Of a stretch of 64,000 nt of DNA, positions 1 to 10,911 are shown piece after piece (the stretch's first letter is position 1; every line of letters starts with the position of its first letter). A model generated the notes under the pieces. The model did not search any database. It was not told the DNA's origin and worked only from the letters and a program-made list of their open reading frames with translations. This DNA is from Nitrospira sp. Ga0074138. Its GTDB lineage: Bacteria > Nitrospirota > Nitrospiria > Nitrospirales > Nitrospiraceae. The stretch lies in the NCBI GenBank assembly GCA_001464735.1, contig LNDU01000042.1, forward strand, positions 39,770 through 103,769, read 5' to 3'. A program made the translations under genes and the position numbers.

Positions 1-396
1 GAAAGAGGCAAGGTAGTTGAGCTCGCACGGGGCAAGAAATTCCGTGTCTACGAGTGTGCCCGGAGTATAGAGTCTGACAACTTCACGGCGTACCAGACCT
101 TTGGCGACCTTGGGATCCTCGACTTGCTCGCACAACGCCACGATACGGCCAGCCTTCAATAACTTTGCGATATAGCTGGTTGCGGCATGATAGGGAACAC
201 CACACAGAGGAACAGGATGGGGGCTGTTCTTATCGCGAGACGTGAGGGCGATGGATAAGAGTCGGGAAGCCTCCTGAGCGTCCTCGTAGAACATCTCATA
301 AAAATCTCCGACCCGAAAAAACAGTATGGCTCCAGGGTATCCCTGCTTGATCTCCCGATACTGCCGCATAAGCGGGCTCAGGGTCGGGTCACTCAT
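1..396 (-). CDS. mutS: DNA mismatch repair protein MutS (N-terminal part, cut by window edge)
   Basis: Translating the minus strand from the ATG at 396 gives an open frame to base 1 with about 132 residues of the MutS mismatch-binding domain I. It starts [17 protein letters not shown] and carries the conserved [15 protein letters not shown] stretch, which contains the Phe-X-Glu mismatch-reading motif (FYE), followed by CGVPYHA. MutS recognises base mismatches and recruits MutL. The start overlaps the last 8 bases of the upstream lapA-like gene, so the two are translationally coupled. The remainder, including the ATPase domain, lies outside the window. Confidence 0.95.
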   Translation of the reverse strand, partial: MSDPTLSPLMRQYREIKQGYPGAILFFRVGDFYEMFYEDAQEASRLLSIALTSRDKNSPHPVPLCGVPYHAATSYIAKLLKAGRIVALCEQVEDPKVAKGLVRREVVRLYTPGTLVDTEFLAPCELNYLASF

Positions 397-733
397 CAGT
401 GAAGTCCCTCGAAGACTCCATCGGTGTGGGGGCTTGGGTGTGTCCAGACATCTTCTCAAGAGATTGACGAAGTCGCTCTAAGTTCGCTTCAGCTTCCTGT
501 AAGGCCTTCGTCTTCCGTCGAAGATCGATACGTCCACGTATCCATGGGGGAAACAACAAGATGGCTGCGACCAATAGGCCGATGAGAAATCCAGCCAGAA
601 TAGGTTTGTAAATGGGAGTTGACGCTTGGAGCAATCCAAAGAAATAGCGGAGTGTGACTTCCTGTTCTTGGTTTTGAAGGAAGAAGGCCAACGAAAGGAG
701 CACAAGAATGCCGATCAGAATCAGTCGCGTCAT
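389..733 (-). CDS. LapA-domain (DUF1049) inner-membrane protein
   Basis: A 114-residue protein with two membrane segments (about residues 4-20 and 43-62) separated by a short loop with the [13 protein letters not shown] pattern typical of the LapA/DUF1049 family. A charged coiled-coil-like tail follows (about 70-100). In enterobacteria LapA acts with LapB in controlling lipopolysaccharide synthesis. That role here is inference only, because no lapB is beside it. The gene overlaps tsaE upstream by 4 bases and mutS downstream by 8, so it sits inside a tight operon. Confidence 0.8.
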   Translation of the reverse strand: MTRLILIGILVLLSLAFFLQNQEQEVTLRYFFGLLQASTPIYKPILAGFLIGLLVAAILLFPPWIRGRIDLRRKTKALQEAEANLERLRQSLEKMSGHTQAPTPMESSRDFTDE

Positions 734-1272
734 CGCGGCGAAGTCTTTCTGTCTGGTTGCAGGATTGGCTGGGATGATCGAGAAGTTCGACGCAAAATCT
801 TCGTGATGCGAGCGAGAAGTAAGTGAGAGCGTGAACCTCGTGCTGCCAACTGAGCTCTTCTGGTCATCCTGGTTCGATGGGCGAGCCTCACTTCAAGTCG
901 GTCATCCGGAAGCAGCTGAGGAAACCGATCTGCCCACTCAATGGCGACAGCCACGTCATCCGCAAAGTAATCGGACAGTCCAATCGATTCGGCTTCTTCC
1001 GGTCTCTGCAATCGGTACAGGTCGATATGAATGACCGGAAGCCTCCCTTGGTATTCATGGACGAGCAGGAACGTCGGACTCGTGACAGAAGCTGCTGGGA
1101 CTCCGAGGCCAGCCACGACCCCGCGGACCAGTGCTGTCTTACCAGCTCCCAATTCACCGATCAAGGCAAGTACTTCACCTCCACGAAGCACCTGGCCAAT
1201 GGCGTATCCAAACGATTCTGTCTTGCCAGGAGATGAGAGGAGAAGGTCCAGAGAGCTGACAGAGGTAGCCAT
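730..1272 (-). CDS. tsaE: tRNA threonylcarbamoyladenosine biosynthesis ATPase TsaE
   Basis: P-loop ATPase needed with TsaB/TsaD for the t6A37 modification of ANN-reading tRNAs. Visible motifs are Walker A GELGAGKT (about residues 39-46), SPTF (about 65-68), the IDLYRL stretch and IEWADR, all in the usual TsaE order. At 180 residues it is longer than the common 150-160; the extra basic C-terminal tail (from about 145) has no motif I recognise. It starts 10 bases after the nnr stop and overlaps the lapA-like gene by 4 bases. Confidence 0.93.
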   Translation of the reverse strand: MATSVSSLDLLLSSPGKTESFGYAIGQVLRGGEVLALIGELGAGKTALVRGVVAGLGVPAASVTSPTFLLVHEYQGRLPVIHIDLYRLQRPEEAESIGLSDYFADDVAVAIEWADRFPQLLPDDRLEVRLAHRTRMTRRAQLAARGSRSHLLLARITKILRRTSRSSQPILQPDRKTSPR

Positions 1273-1281
1273 GAAACGTCC

Positions 1282-2880
1282 TTACATGGGATCGTTCCGC
1301 ATTTTCTCATTGGTCTCGCTTGATGGAGCCTGATGCATGAGCTTGAGGGCATCGGGAATCTCCTCGATGACATCGCTCGAAATCAAGCCGGCTTGTCCCT
1401 TTTTCGCTGAAGCCAAATCCCCGGCGACACCATGCAGGTAGGTGGCGGCACAGGCCGCTTCCCAGGGGGGTACGCCTTGAGCCAAGAGTCCCACTATCAT
1501 GCCGGTCAATACATCGCCTGTTCCAGCAGTCGCCATGCCAGGATTACCCGTAGGGCAAATAGCAACGACTCCGTCAGGTCTGGCGACGACGGTCCGAGCC
1601 CCTTTGAGAACGACGAACAGTCCCCGTTCCCGTGCGAAGCGGGTGGCAGTACCGATCCGATCGCTGTTGACGGTCTGAGGCGTTGCGTCAGCCTCCAGTC
1701 GTGCCATTTCACCAGGGTGAGGGGTGATAATTGGCGGTGTTTTGCAAGCCGCCAGAAGGGCCGTCCGTCCGGTCAACGCATTCAGGGCGTCCGCATCCAA
1801 AACAGCCGGCCGGTCCAGTTGTTTCGTCAAGGCCCGGACCAGTTCCACCGTTTCAGGATGAGTTGATAGACCTGGACCGATAGCGATAGCAGTTCTCGCC
1901 TCCATGAAGGCGACGAGCCGATCGAATGCGGTTCGCGCCAAGGTGCGCGCTTTTGTTTCAGGCATCGGAATCGTCATCGCTTCCAATAACTTTGCTTCCA
2001 ATACATCGTTCACACTCGTAGGGATCGCAACAGTCACGAGGCCCGCACCGACACGCAGGGCCGCCCGAGCGGCCATGGCGGCTGCGCCGGTTTTACCGAC
2101 GGATCCTGCGATAATACCGGCATGGCCGAAGGTCCCTTTGTGACTCGATGGCTGCCGTTTCGGCAGGTATGTGCGCACCACGTGTGGTGTCATCAAGATA
2201 GTTCGGCTCTGGACTGCGTCAATGTAGGCCGGTGGAATTCCAATGTCGACGAGTGCCACCACTCCGGCGAGGTCGATCCCATCATTTTGATAGAGGCCTA
2301 ACTTTGGTAGCCCAAGGGTCACGGTAAGGGTGGCACGAATGGCTCGGCCAAGGACCGTTCCAGTATCGGCATGGAGTCCCGATGGAAGATCCACAGCCAC
2401 CACGGGACGACCGGTTTCATTGATGCCGTCAATGACCTCGGCATAGCGCCCGGTTACAGTAGCGGAGAGTCCTGTTCCGAGTAGGGCATCAATGAGGATA
2501 TCACTGTCCTGAAAGAGTGCCTGCGCCTGGGCCTTGGACGAATAGGGGTAGACAGAGGATTTCCCTGCTCGGCGAACGAACTGCTTATACATCGTGGCAG
2601 CAGCGAGGCTCAGTTCGGAGGAAGGTGCCATCGCGAGGACGCGCACGTTCGCATGACGTCGATGGAGGAGGCGAGCAACGACGAATCCATCCCCCCCATT
2701 GTTGCCTTTGCCGCACACAACGGTGACCCTCTTGCCCCGTACGGGCCCGAACCGTGGCTCAAGGCAAGAGACAACGCCCGACCCGGCGTGTTCCATCAAT
2801 ATGGTCGCTGGGATGTGAGCCTCTGAGATCGTCCGGCGGTCGAGTGCTTGCATCTGTGCAGCAGAAATAATCTTGGTCAT
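1282..2880 (-). CDS. nnr: Bifunctional NAD(P)H-hydrate repair enzyme (epimerase + ADP/ATP-dependent dehydratase)
   Basis: A 532-residue fusion. The N-terminal YjeF_N part (about 1-215) has the [14 protein letters not shown] epimerase signature. The C-terminal ribokinase-like part (about 230-515) has [15 protein letters not shown] with the catalytic Asp of the dehydratase. The enzyme epimerises R- to S-NAD(P)HX and dehydrates it back to NAD(P)H. The fused form is usual in bacteria. It lies between pdxJ (50 bases upstream) and tsaE (9 bases downstream), and the nnr-tsaE neighbourhood is widely conserved. Confidence 0.95.
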   Translation of the reverse strand: MTKIISAAQMQALDRRTISEAHIPATILMEHAGSGVVSCLEPRFGPVRGKRVTVVCGKGNNGGDGFVVARLLHRRHANVRVLAMAPSSELSLAAATMYKQFVRRAGKSSVYPYSSKAQAQALFQDSDILIDALLGTGLSATVTGRYAEVIDGINETGRPVVAVDLPSGLHADTGTVLGRAIRATLTVTLGLPKLGLYQNDGIDLAGVVALVDIGIPPAYIDAVQSRTILMTPHVVRTYLPKRQPSSHKGTFGHAGIIAGSVGKTGAAAMAARAALRVGAGLVTVAIPTSVNDVLEAKLLEAMTIPMPETKARTLARTAFDRLVAFMEARTAIAIGPGLSTHPETVELVRALTKQLDRPAVLDADALNALTGRTALLAACKTPPIITPHPGEMARLEADATPQTVNSDRIGTATRFARERGLFVVLKGARTVVARPDGVVAICPTGNPGMATAGTGDVLTGMIVGLLAQGVPPWEAACAATYLHGVAGDLASAKKGQAGLISSDVIEEIPDALKLMHQAPSSETNEKMRNDPM

Positions 2881-2930
2881 GGTGAATGAACGTGAAAAAC
2901 GGGTGGACCCAGCAGGTCGACGATCTCAGA

Positions 2931-3644
2931 TCAACTGAGTAAGGCCTTCATTTCTTTCACGGCTTCTACGAGACCGACGAGGACTGCCCGTGCGATGATA
3001 CTGTGCCCGATGTTGTACTCGACGATTTCCGGAATATGCGTCAAGCGTTTGATGTTGCGGTAATTCAATCCATGCCCGGCATTGACGCCGATCCCAAGCT
3101 TGTAGGCCAGCTTGGCGGCGTGGGTAATGGCCTCGAATTCCGCATCGGCTTCTTTAGAGCGGGTGGCATTCGCGTACCGACCGGTATGCAACTCCACGAA
3201 ATCAGCGGCAACCTTGTGCGCAGCCCTGATCTGATTCAGATCGGGCTCTACAAAGACACTGACGGGAATCCCCCCGTTATGTAACAGAGTCACAATGTTC
3301 TGAATTCGGTCACGATGCCCGGCGATATCGAGGCCCCCTTCGGTGGTAAGTTCCTGTCGTTTTTCTGGTACCAACGTGACAAGGTCGGGTTTGATGTTCA
3401 GGGCGATCTTCGCCATTTCCGGGTCGGCCGCCATTTCAAGGTCGAGCTTTGTACGGGTTATTTCACGAAGGAGTTGAAGATCTCGATCTTGGATATGGCG
3501 CCGGTCTTCCCGCAGGTGGACGACCAGGCCGTCTGCGCCTGCCAGCTCGACAAGCACCGCAGCTGCCAATGGATCTGGATCAGTCCCTCCACGTGCCTGC
3601 CGCAACGTGGCCACATGGTCGATATTCACACCAAGCCGGGCCAT
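2931..3644 (-). CDS. pdxJ: Pyridoxine 5'-phosphate synthase PdxJ
   Basis: A 237-residue TIM-barrel protein that condenses 1-deoxyxylulose 5-phosphate and 3-amino-2-oxopropyl phosphate in the DXP-dependent vitamin B6 pathway. Family hallmarks seen are [17 protein letters not shown] at the N-terminus, [10 protein letters not shown], the VTLVPEKR loop and the late GHGLNY-x-N segment. Length matches the family. It heads the minus-strand operon pdxJ-nnr-tsaE-lapA-mutS and is divergent from the aminotransferase gene. Confidence 0.96.
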   Translation of the reverse strand: MARLGVNIDHVATLRQARGGTDPDPLAAAVLVELAGADGLVVHLREDRRHIQDRDLQLLREITRTKLDLEMAADPEMAKIALNIKPDLVTLVPEKRQELTTEGGLDIAGHRDRIQNIVTLLHNGGIPVSVFVEPDLNQIRAAHKVAADFVELHTGRYANATRSKEADAEFEAITHAAKLAYKLGIGVNAGHGLNYRNIKRLTHIPEIVEYNIGHSIIARAVLVGLVEAVKEMKALLS

Positions 3645-3828
3645 CCCTCCTCCTTACATCCAGTCAGTCCGAGAACAAGTACGTGAAACGGGCTAGAGCC
3701 ATTAATCTAGCGATAGTAGTAGCAGAAAGGAACGAGAGGGGGCAAGAACGGGTTCGTGGATTGGTGAAGAATCGGAGGAGGAGCAGGTGCATCTGACAAC
3801 TTCAGAACCCCATAGAAAATTAGGTAAA

Positions 3829-3857
3829 TTGACTCGACCAAAGCCCTCCATTAGAAT
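3829..3857 (+). promoter_or_regulatory. Sigma-70 type promoter for the aspartate-family operon
   Basis: TTGACT at 3829-3834, a 17-base spacer and TAGAAT at 3852-3857 form a near-consensus -35/-10 pair. It lies about 80 bases before the aminotransferase start at 3940, which has AAGGAAG as ribosome binding site. The 295-base interval 3645-3939 between the divergent operons shows no coding region that I can support. Confidence 0.65.
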
Positions 3858-3939
3858 AGGCCCCTTCAGGATCCCTGCGCTCATTTCGTCGGGATGAGTT
3901 AGCTGTGGGTAATATCTAAGAGCAGTCAAAAGGAAGTTC

Positions 3940-5136
3940 ATGGGGCTGGGCGAAGGTTTCTATCGAATCAAGCGACTCCCGCCGTATGTGTTCGCACAAG
4001 TTCAATCGCTCAAGCTTGAGGCTCGCCAACGTGGGGAAGACATTATTGATTTCGGGATGGGGAATCCCGATCAACCAACCCCACCTCATATCGTCGAGAA
4101 GATGATCGAGGCCGCCCGCAAGGGAAAGAATCATCGTTACTCGGCTTCGCGCGGCATCACGAAGCTGCGGCATGGGATTTGTGGGTGGTATAAGCGAAAC
4201 TATGGTGTTGACCTGGATCCGGAGACCGAAGCGATTGTCACCATCGGATCAAAAGAAGGTCTCGCTCACTTGGCCTTGGCCCTGATCGGCCCAGGCGACG
4301 TGGTCCTGACCCCGACGCCGACGTATCCCATCCACATGTACAGCTTCATCATCGCGGGTGGCGAGGTCCGCGGTATCGAACTGCGTCAGGATAGCGATTT
4401 TTTCGAAGATCTGACGCGCGTCTATCGGCAGACGTTTCCGAGACCGAAGATTCTCGTGATCAATTTCCCCCACAATCCTACGACGGCGGTCGTGGATTTA
4501 GGGTTCTTCAAGAAGATCGTGGCGTTTGCCAAGGAGCACAACGTCATCGTTATCCACGACCTCGCCTATGCCGATTTGGTGTTCGACGGGTATAAGGCGC
4601 CGAGTTTTCTTCAGGTCCCGGGAGCAAAAGATTGTGGCGTAGAGTTCTATACGTTATCTAAGGCCTACAACATGCCGGGTTGGCGGGTGGGTTTTTGTGT
4701 GGGCAATCGAGAGGTCGTCGGCGCGTTGGCAAAGATTAAGAGCTATCTGGACTATGGTATTTTTCAGCCCATTCAGATCGCCAGTGTGATTGCCTTGAAT
4801 GGTCCTCAGGACTGTGTCAAGGAGACGGTGTTGCGGTACCAGAAACGCAGGGATGTGCTCGTGGGCGGGCTGAATCGGATCGGCTGGCAAGTCGCAAAGC
4901 CTCTGGCCACGATGTTTGTGTGGGCACGTATCCCCGTGCCCTATCGCCACATGGGATCCTTGGAGTTTTCTAAGCTCTTACTCAAAGAGGCAAAAGTGGC
5001 CATTTCGCCGGGGATCGGGTTCGGTGAAGGCGGTGATGAATATGTGCGGTTTGGGCTGGTGGAAAATGAACATCGTACCAGGCAGGCCGTCAGAGGAATC
5101 CGGAAAGCCCTTAAGCTCAATGGAGATGAGGAATGA
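3940..5136 (+). CDS. alaC: AlaC-type PLP aminotransferase (class I/II)
   Basis: A 398-residue fold-type I aminotransferase that closely follows E. coli AlaC in sequence: RLPPYVFAQ near the start, [37 protein letters not shown] and the PLP-lysine segment [15 protein letters not shown] (Lys near residue 238). AlaC makes alanine from pyruvate with glutamate. Because the gene opens an operon with hom, thrC and lysC, an aspartate or other amino-acid specificity is possible and cannot be settled from sequence. Its stop overlaps the hom start by 4 bases (ATGA). Confidence 0.85.
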   Translation: MGLGEGFYRIKRLPPYVFAQVQSLKLEARQRGEDIIDFGMGNPDQPTPPHIVEKMIEAARKGKNHRYSASRGITKLRHGICGWYKRNYGVDLDPETEAIVTIGSKEGLAHLALALIGPGDVVLTPTPTYPIHMYSFIIAGGEVRGIELRQDSDFFEDLTRVYRQTFPRPKILVINFPHNPTTAVVDLGFFKKIVAFAKEHNVIVIHDLAYADLVFDGYKAPSFLQVPGAKDCGVEFYTLSKAYNMPGWRVGFCVGNREVVGALAKIKSYLDYGIFQPIQIASVIALNGPQDCVKETVLRYQKRRDVLVGGLNRIGWQVAKPLATMFVWARIPVPYRHMGSLEFSKLLLKEAKVAISPGIGFGEGGDEYVRFGLVENEHRTRQAVRGIRKALKLNGDEE

Positions 5137-6446
5137 GATCGCGTATCGGAGTCGGGATCGTGGGTTTCGGTACAGTCGGCACCGGAGTCGCCAAAATCCT
5201 TCTCGATAATGCCGCCCTCATTACACGTCGCGTCGGTGTCCCGGTCGAACTCGTTCGCGTGGCGGATCTGGATATTGTCCGCGAGCGTGGCGTAGCCTTG
5301 GCTGCGGGAGTGTTGACGACCGACAGCCAACAGGTTCTGACTGCTCCAGACATCGATATCGTCATTGAGCTCATCGGAGGATACGATACGGCTAAGCGCG
5401 TCATCCTGGATGCGATCGCGGCTGGGAAGCATGTAGTGACGGCAAATAAAGCGCTCCTGGCACTTCATGGAGAAGAAATCTTTGACGCCGCCGTGCGCAA
5501 AGGGGTGGATGTCGGATTTGAAGCCAGCGTCGGCGGCGGGATTCCCGTTATTCGTGCGTTGACGGAGGGCTTGGCCGGAAATACGATCGAATCCATCTAC
5601 GGCATCATCAACGGGACGTCCAATTATATTTTGTCGAGAATGACCCATGAGGGGCACAGTTTCGAGGAAGTGCTCACGGATGCACAACGAGCCGGGTATG
5701 CCGAGGCTGATCCGACTTTTGATGTGGACGGGATCGATTCGGCGCATAAGCTGGCCATCCTCGTCAACCTTGCCTATGGAACACCGGTCAACTTCAAGGA
5801 CATCTATACGGAAGGGATTACAAACATCACGCCGATCGATATCGCCTACGCGAAGCAGTTTGGTTTCACGATCAAGCTGCTCGGTATCGCAAAGCTGGTG
5901 GAGGGAGAGATTGAGGCGCGGGTTCATCCTACGATGCTCCCCTCGACGTCTCCGATTGCCCAGGTTGAGGATGTGTACAATGCCATCCAGCTCGTCGGTG
6001 ATGCGGTCGGTGACGTCGTCCTCTATGGTCGGGGGGCCGGATCCATGCCGACGGGGAGTGCGGTGGTCAGCGACGTGATTGCGATCGGACGGAATCTTTT
6101 GAAAAGCAGCGCCGGTCGCGTACCCGTGGCGTCGTTTCAGCCGGATCAGCGACGGCCGCTCCGGCTGAGATCGATGGAAGAGATCAGCTCGCTCTATTAT
6201 TTGCGATTTATGGTCGTAGACCGACCCGGCGTGTTGGCGCAGATCGCTGGTGAGTTGGGGCGATGTGGAATCAGCATCTCGTCGATGGTGCAACAGGGAC
6301 GCCGCGAAGGACAGACCGTGCCGATTGTCATCAAGACTCATGTGGCGAAGGAGCGGGATGTCCAAACCGCGTTGCGTGAAATCAATCGGAAGGCGTTCGT
6401 CTCCGAGCCGACGACCCTGATTCGGATTGAAGGCAGGGATGAGTAA
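5133..6446 (+). CDS. hom: Homoserine dehydrogenase with C-terminal ACT domain
   Basis: A 437-residue NAD(P)-dependent enzyme converting aspartate semialdehyde to homoserine. The Rossmann motif GFGTVGTGV is near residue 10. The catalytic-domain stretch [14 protein letters not shown] and the [18 protein letters not shown] block (catalytic Asp and Lys) are intact. An ACT domain (about 352-425, beginning [18 protein letters not shown]) suggests feedback control by threonine. It is coupled to the aminotransferase by an ATGA overlap and is followed at once by thrC. Confidence 0.96.
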   Translation: MRSRIGVGIVGFGTVGTGVAKILLDNAALITRRVGVPVELVRVADLDIVRERGVALAAGVLTTDSQQVLTAPDIDIVIELIGGYDTAKRVILDAIAAGKHVVTANKALLALHGEEIFDAAVRKGVDVGFEASVGGGIPVIRALTEGLAGNTIESIYGIINGTSNYILSRMTHEGHSFEEVLTDAQRAGYAEADPTFDVDGIDSAHKLAILVNLAYGTPVNFKDIYTEGITNITPIDIAYAKQFGFTIKLLGIAKLVEGEIEARVHPTMLPSTSPIAQVEDVYNAIQLVGDAVGDVVLYGRGAGSMPTGSAVVSDVIAIGRNLLKSSAGRVPVASFQPDQRRPLRLRSMEEISSLYYLRFMVVDRPGVLAQIAGELGRCGISISSMVQQGRREGQTVPIVIKTHVAKERDVQTALREINRKAFVSEPTTLIRIEGRDE

Positions 6447-6449
6447 GTG

Positions 6450-7508
6450 ATGAACCCTTGGCGTGGAGTGATTGAGGAGTACCGTAAATTCCTTCCCGTG
6501 ACGGAGAAGACTCCTGTGGTCAGCCTGGGAGAGGGCAACACCCCTCTGATTCGGGCCACGAGATTGGCTCAGGCCATCGCGCCAGGAGTCGAACTCTATC
6601 TGAAGTTCGAGGGGGCCAATCCAACCGGTTCCTTCAAGGATCGCGGCATGACATTGGCCATCTCGAAGGCGGTCGAAAGCGGTGCGCGGGCGGTGATGTG
6701 TGCGTCCACCGGCAACACCTCCGCTTCAGCCGCCGCATACGGCGCGCGCGCAGGGTTGTCCGTTTTCGTCTTGATTCCAGCCGGCAAGATCGCGATGGGC
6801 AAGTTGTCTCAGGCGATGATGCATCAGGCCACGGTGATCCAGATCGAAGGCAATTTTGATCAAGCCCTGACGCTCGTCAAGGAGTTTTCAGCGACACTGC
6901 CCATCGAATTGGTGAACTCGGTGAATCCGTTCCGGATTGATGGGCAGAAGACCGCAGCCTTTGAGGTGTGTGATCAACTTGGCGAGGCTCCGGCTCTTCA
7001 TGTGTTGCCAGTTGGGAATGCGGGCAACATCACAGCCTATTGGAAAGGGTACCAAGAATATCGTGCGGCAAATCAGATTACGAGGGTGCCTCGCATGATG
7101 GGATTCCAGGCCGCTGGTGCTGCTCCGATCGTGTTGGGCCGAGTCGTTGATCAACCGCAGACCATTGCTACGGCCATTCGAATCGGCAATCCCGCCAGCT
7201 GGGCTTCAGCATTGAGGGCGGTTGAGGAATCCACGGGCGCGATCGATCTGGTGACCGATGAGGAAATTCTCCAGGCCTACACCATGGTGGCGGCAACCGA
7301 AGGGGTCTTTTGTGAACCGGCTTCTGCTGCGTCCGTCGCCGGCGTCGCCAAATTGCATCGAGCTAATGCGCTACGAGAAGGAGAAACGGTCGTATGTACG
7401 TTGACGGGGCATGGTTTGAAAGATGCCGATACGGCAATCAGCGTGTCGAAACAACCGCAGACGGTCAAGGCGACGCGCGAGGACGTTGCTCGTCTGTTGA
7501 AAGTCTGA
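6450..7508 (+). CDS. thrC: Threonine synthase
   Basis: A 352-residue PLP enzyme converting O-phosphohomoserine to threonine. Key segments are [10 protein letters not shown], the PLP lysine in [10 protein letters not shown] (about residue 59), [18 protein letters not shown] and the phosphate-loop [16 protein letters not shown]. It is the short bacterial form, without the N-terminal extension of the long type. I place the start at the ATG 3 bases after a possible GTG at 6447. It follows hom directly and needs a homoserine kinase to supply substrate; the only candidate in the operon is the next gene. Confidence 0.95.
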   Translation: MNPWRGVIEEYRKFLPVTEKTPVVSLGEGNTPLIRATRLAQAIAPGVELYLKFEGANPTGSFKDRGMTLAISKAVESGARAVMCASTGNTSASAAAYGARAGLSVFVLIPAGKIAMGKLSQAMMHQATVIQIEGNFDQALTLVKEFSATLPIELVNSVNPFRIDGQKTAAFEVCDQLGEAPALHVLPVGNAGNITAYWKGYQEYRAANQITRVPRMMGFQAAGAAPIVLGRVVDQPQTIATAIRIGNPASWASALRAVEESTGAIDLVTDEEILQAYTMVAATEGVFCEPASAASVAGVAKLHRANALREGETVVCTLTGHGLKDADTAISVSKQPQTVKATREDVARLLKV

Positions 7509-7524
7509 GAGACGTGTGGATCTT

Positions 7525-8733
7525 ATGAAATATGTGATTGTGCATGCTGGTGGAATGGCTCATCACCCACAGGAAGAACTGGGCGGTCGGACGCCGCTCC
7601 AAGTAGCAGCGACTCCCCATCTCGATCGTCTGGCGCAGAGCGGAGAGCTGGGCCGGCTGATGATTCCCGCCGACGGGGTGCACCAGGGAGGTGGATTGGT
7701 CGGCACCGCGATCCTCGGGTACGATCCCAAGAAGCTTTATCCAGGCCCTGGACCGCTTGAAGCGGCAAGTTTAGGTGTGTCTGGGACGGAACAGGACGTC
7801 GTGTTCCGCTGCACGATGGTCACCGTGGTGCCGGAGAGCGGGAAGGGTGGTGAGATCAAGAAGTTAGGTCCGCACGTCATCATGGATGATGGGACGGCCG
7901 GGCTGATCGAAACCGAAGAAGCCCGCGAATTGATCGAGGCGATCAATGAGCAGCTCGGTTCGGAGACCATCCAATTCTATCCGGGGTCCGGTCACCGCCA
8001 CCTGATGGTATGGGTAAAGGGGAAGCCGCGAGCGATCTGCACCGATCCGCAGACGATACTTGGTCAATCCATCGCGGATGCCTTACCGAAAGGTGATGGA
8101 GCCGATATTCTCCGCAAGTTGATGGATGCGGCCTATTTCATCTTGCGCGATCATCCTCTCAACGAGGAACGGATAGCTGCGGGCAAGAAACCGGCGAATT
8201 GCATCTGGCTCTGGGGCGAGGGACGTGCGGTCACGTGGCCAAGTTTGGTTGAGAAATACCAGGTCACGGGGGCGGTCGTGGCGACCAACGACGTTCATCG
8301 CGGTATTGGGATCTGTGCAGGTCTGGATGCTGTGGACCTTGATCGGCTGGCCAGCGGTGATCTCCAGGCGAAGGCGACCGTGGCGTTAGAGGAACTGGCC
8401 AAGAGAGATTTTGTGTATGTGCATGCCAAGTTGGCGGATGAGGTCATCCACGGCACTGATATCAAAGCCAAAGTTCAGGGGATCGAAGAGTTCGATCGTG
8501 ATCTCGTCGGTCCGTTATTCGAAGGCTTGTCTCAACAAGGCCCCTATCGTTTCCTTATGATCTGCGATCATACCGCAGGAATCGAGGGTCCGGCGTTCTA
8601 TGCGTTTGGTGAAGGAGGCGGAAAGGGATCCGAGACCGTCGGCCGGCGATTCACTGAGACTGACGCCTTTGCCATGAACATGCCTACCCGTGATGCCACG
8701 AAATTCGTCAATAAGTTCTTCTCCAAGAGCTGA
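7525..8733 (+). CDS. ApgM-like alkaline-phosphatase-superfamily protein (proposed homoserine kinase), active site altered
   Basis: About 402 residues of the ApgM family (archaeal-type phosphoglycerate mutase). The subgroup beside threonine genes has been proposed to be a homoserine kinase. Family framework is clear: [20 protein letters not shown], a WLWGEG-x-PS linker and GIGICAGLD. Expected catalytic positions differ, though. The N-terminal metal-binding GDGMxD is HAGGMAHHP (residues 7-15). The Ser nucleophile position (PGSD in relatives) reads QGGG (54-57). The late region has DEVIHGTD and DHTAGIEG without the usual second His. It lies 16 bases after thrC and 5 before lysC. A GTG at 7516 is an alternative start. 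It could be a redesigned kinase or a non-catalytic partner. Confidence 0.8.
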   Translation: MKYVIVHAGGMAHHPQEELGGRTPLQVAATPHLDRLAQSGELGRLMIPADGVHQGGGLVGTAILGYDPKKLYPGPGPLEAASLGVSGTEQDVVFRCTMVTVVPESGKGGEIKKLGPHVIMDDGTAGLIETEEARELIEAINEQLGSETIQFYPGSGHRHLMVWVKGKPRAICTDPQTILGQSIADALPKGDGADILRKLMDAAYFILRDHPLNEERIAAGKKPANCIWLWGEGRAVTWPSLVEKYQVTGAVVATNDVHRGIGICAGLDAVDLDRLASGDLQAKATVALEELAKRDFVYVHAKLADEVIHGTDIKAKVQGIEEFDRDLVGPLFEGLSQQGPYRFLMICDHTAGIEGPAFYAFGEGGGKGSETVGRRFTETDAFAMNMPTRDATKFVNKFFSKS

Positions 8734-8738
8734 CGGCT

Positions 8739-9962
8739 GTGGCGCTGATCGTCCAGAAATATGGTGGGACGTCGGTCGGCACGATCGAACGAATACACCG
8801 CGTCGCCGACCGCGTGGCTCACGCGCAACAGGCGGGAAATCGAATCGTAGTCGTGCTCTCAGCCATGAGTGGTGAAACAGATCGGCTGATCAAGCTTGCG
8901 CACGAGGTGACGGCTACCCCCGATGAGCGCGAAATGGATATGCTGCTCTCAACGGGGGAACGAGTCACCATCGCGCTTCTCGCGATGGAGTTACGAGGGC
9001 GAGGGGTCAATGCCCGGTCCTTTACCGGTCGGCAGGTCGGCATCATCACGGATAGCGCTCATACCAAGGCGAGAATTGCACGTGTGACGGCAGATCGCAT
9101 CCGTGAGGCCCTAGACCAAGGAGTTGTTCCCATTGTGGCTGGGTTCCAAGGGATCAATGAGCAATCTGATGTGACCACACTCGGTCGTGGAGGGTCCGAT
9201 CTCTCCGCCGTGGCACTGGCGGCGGCTTTAAAGGCGGATCGCTGCGTCATCTTCACCGACGTCGATGGGGTGTACACGGCGGATCCCAATATTGTGCCGG
9301 CGGCGAGGCGGATCGATCGGATTGCCTATGAAGAGATGCTTGAAATGGCGAGTCTCGGGGCGAAAGTCCTCCAAACGAGATCGGTCGAGTTTGCGGCCAA
9401 ATTCAATGTCCCAGTGGAAGTAAATTCCAGCTTCAAGGAAGGGAAGGGCACGCTTGTGACAAAGGAAGATACGGACATGGAAGCGGCAGCCATCGCTGGA
9501 GTCACCGGAGATCGTAATCAAGCGAAAATTACCATCATCGGGGTGCCGGACAAACCGGGGATCGCGGCCAGAATTTTTGGACCCGTCGCAGATGCGCACA
9601 TCAATGTCGACATGATCATTCAGAACATCAGCCAAGCGGCCTTGACGGATCTTTCGTTTACCGTCCCCCGCGCCGACCTCAAGAAGGCCGTGCCGCTCAT
9701 TCAAGCCGTCGCCAAGGATATCGAGGCCAAGTCCGTCTCAGTGACTGAAGCCATCGCCAAAGTCTCGTTGATTGGGGTGGGGATGCGGTCGCACTCCGGC
9801 GTGGCGGCGAAGATGTTCGAGGTGCTGTCCCGAGAAGGCGTCAATATCATGATGATCAGCACATCCGAGATAAAAATCTCCTGCGTCATCGATGAGAAAT
9901 ATCTGGAATTGGCCATGCGCTCGCTGCATTCGGCATTCGATCTCGATCAAGCTCAGTCCTGA
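8739..9962 (+). CDS. lysC: Aspartate kinase
   Basis: A 407-residue monofunctional aspartokinase, the first step of lysine, threonine and methionine synthesis. It begins with the family signature [15 protein letters not shown] and has [16 protein letters not shown] near residue 170-185. Two C-terminal ACT domains (from about 265 and 340, with [15 protein letters not shown] and [16 protein letters not shown]) bind effectors. The gene starts with GTG five bases after the ApgM-like gene and ends the operon. Confidence 0.95.
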   Translation: MALIVQKYGGTSVGTIERIHRVADRVAHAQQAGNRIVVVLSAMSGETDRLIKLAHEVTATPDEREMDMLLSTGERVTIALLAMELRGRGVNARSFTGRQVGIITDSAHTKARIARVTADRIREALDQGVVPIVAGFQGINEQSDVTTLGRGGSDLSAVALAAALKADRCVIFTDVDGVYTADPNIVPAARRIDRIAYEEMLEMASLGAKVLQTRSVEFAAKFNVPVEVNSSFKEGKGTLVTKEDTDMEAAAIAGVTGDRNQAKITIIGVPDKPGIAARIFGPVADAHINVDMIIQNISQAALTDLSFTVPRADLKKAVPLIQAVAKDIEAKSVSVTEAIAKVSLIGVGMRSHSGVAAKMFEVLSREGVNIMMISTSEIKISCVIDEKYLELAMRSLHSAFDLDQAQS

Positions 9963-10170
9963 ACCGGTCGGACCAAGGTCTGATACCCAATCGATCTCTT
10001 CGAGCATCGTGACCTCCTGAGAGGGGACTTTCTGTAGCTCAACCGGGTATTGTATGTCTGCTCTTTTGAGGATTGATCCCTTGCCTTCAGGTATCGAATT
10101 CCAACGTGATTTCTCATCGGGGGAAAGGTATCCTTTGAGATAATGAAGGTCACTGGCGTTTAGACATCCC

Positions 10171-10431
10171 ATGCCTACGATCAGTATCTTCTATGGTATC
10201 GTGACTCAAATGTTCTGGCGGGAATATAATTCCCCGCATTTCCATGCACTGTATGGCGAGCATGAGGCCATTTTCGATTTGCGGGCTCTCCGCGTACTGC
10301 GAGGAACGCTGCCCCGTCGTGCCATGGGATTGGTATTGGAATGGGCAAGTGAACATCGAGATGAATTGATGGAGGACTGGAATTTATGCAGCCAACTCCA
10401 ATCTCCAAAGCCGATCGCCCCTCTGATGTAG
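10171..10431 (+). CDS. DUF4160 domain protein
   Basis: An 86-residue protein with the DUF4160 pattern: GIVTQMFWREYNSPHFHALYGEHEAIFDLRAL spans about residues 9-40, with the conserved HFH-x-YG element. Members of this family are commonly paired with DUF2442 proteins, as here, where the next frame overlaps by 46 bases. The pair is often suspected to be a toxin-antitoxin-like or accessory module, but no activity is known to me. The 208 bases after lysC (9963-10170) hold no other gene I can support. Confidence 0.75.
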   Translation: MPTISIFYGIVTQMFWREYNSPHFHALYGEHEAIFDLRALRVLRGTLPRRAMGLVLEWASEHRDELMEDWNLCSQLQSPKPIAPLM

Positions 10432-10721
10432 AACCGATAATTCGGCATGTTGTGCCTTGGCGGGTGGAGGCAGCGACTGCTATACCGGACTTTCGGCTAG
10501 ATGTGATGTTTGTCGATGGTACCAGGGGAGAGGTAGACCTGCGAAACTTTCTCACCGATACCGGCACCAACGGTACGGTGTTCGAGGCGCTACGCGATCC
10601 GGCAGTCTTTGCTCAAGTTCGGGTTGTGATGGGAGCGGTGCAATGGGCCAATGGCGCCGACCTCGCCCCGGATGCTATGTATGATGCGATCAAAGCTCAT
10701 GGGCAGTGGGTTGTCGAATGA
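10386..10721 (+). CDS. DUF2442 domain protein
   Basis: A 111-residue protein whose C-terminal 80 residues fit DUF2442: PDFRLDVMFVDGTRGEVDLR, then FEALRDPAVFAQVRVV and a late WANGADLAPDAMYD. It overlaps the DUF4160 gene by 46 bases in another frame; an internal start nearer residue 20 would remove most of the overlap. DUF4160-DUF2442 is a recurrent gene pair in accessory DNA. It ends just before the defence-gene run. Confidence 0.75.
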   Translation: MQPTPISKADRPSDVEPIIRHVVPWRVEAATAIPDFRLDVMFVDGTRGEVDLRNFLTDTGTNGTVFEALRDPAVFAQVRVVMGAVQWANGADLAPDAMYDAIKAHGQWVVE

Positions 10722-10760
10722 CGGGGACGTTCATTCTCGCTGAGCACTGAGCGCCCCGTC
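10720..10760 (+). terminator. Inverted repeat after the DUF4160/DUF2442 pair
   Basis: GACGGGG at 10720-10726 is complementary to CCCCGTC at 10754-10760, and the intervening part contains a further short CGCT/AGCG pairing. The structure overlaps the last codon of the DUF2442 gene. There is no T-run after it, so it may act only as an mRNA 3' end stabiliser or a weak terminator. Confidence 0.3.
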
Positions 10761-10911
10761 CTAAGCCTGTCCAAGGGCAGCATTTCTTTCGCGTCCCCTC
10801 CCTATTGTTCCCCTCTCCGAAAGCCGGTATCCTTGCGCGCGCCAAATTAGAACCGGTTTGAGCGTGCTGCAGCAATGTTTTGACCCTCAGCTTTCTGGCT
10901 GATAGGACACC

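Noticed and set aside
4941..6365. Long minus-strand open frame antisense to hom
   Set aside because: It lies opposite a clear homoserine dehydrogenase with full motifs; its composition is that of a shadow frame in GC-rich coding DNA.
9738..10172. Minus-strand open frame across the end of lysC and the gap after it
   Set aside because: More than half of it is antisense to lysC, and the part in the gap matches no family I know and has no ribosome binding site.
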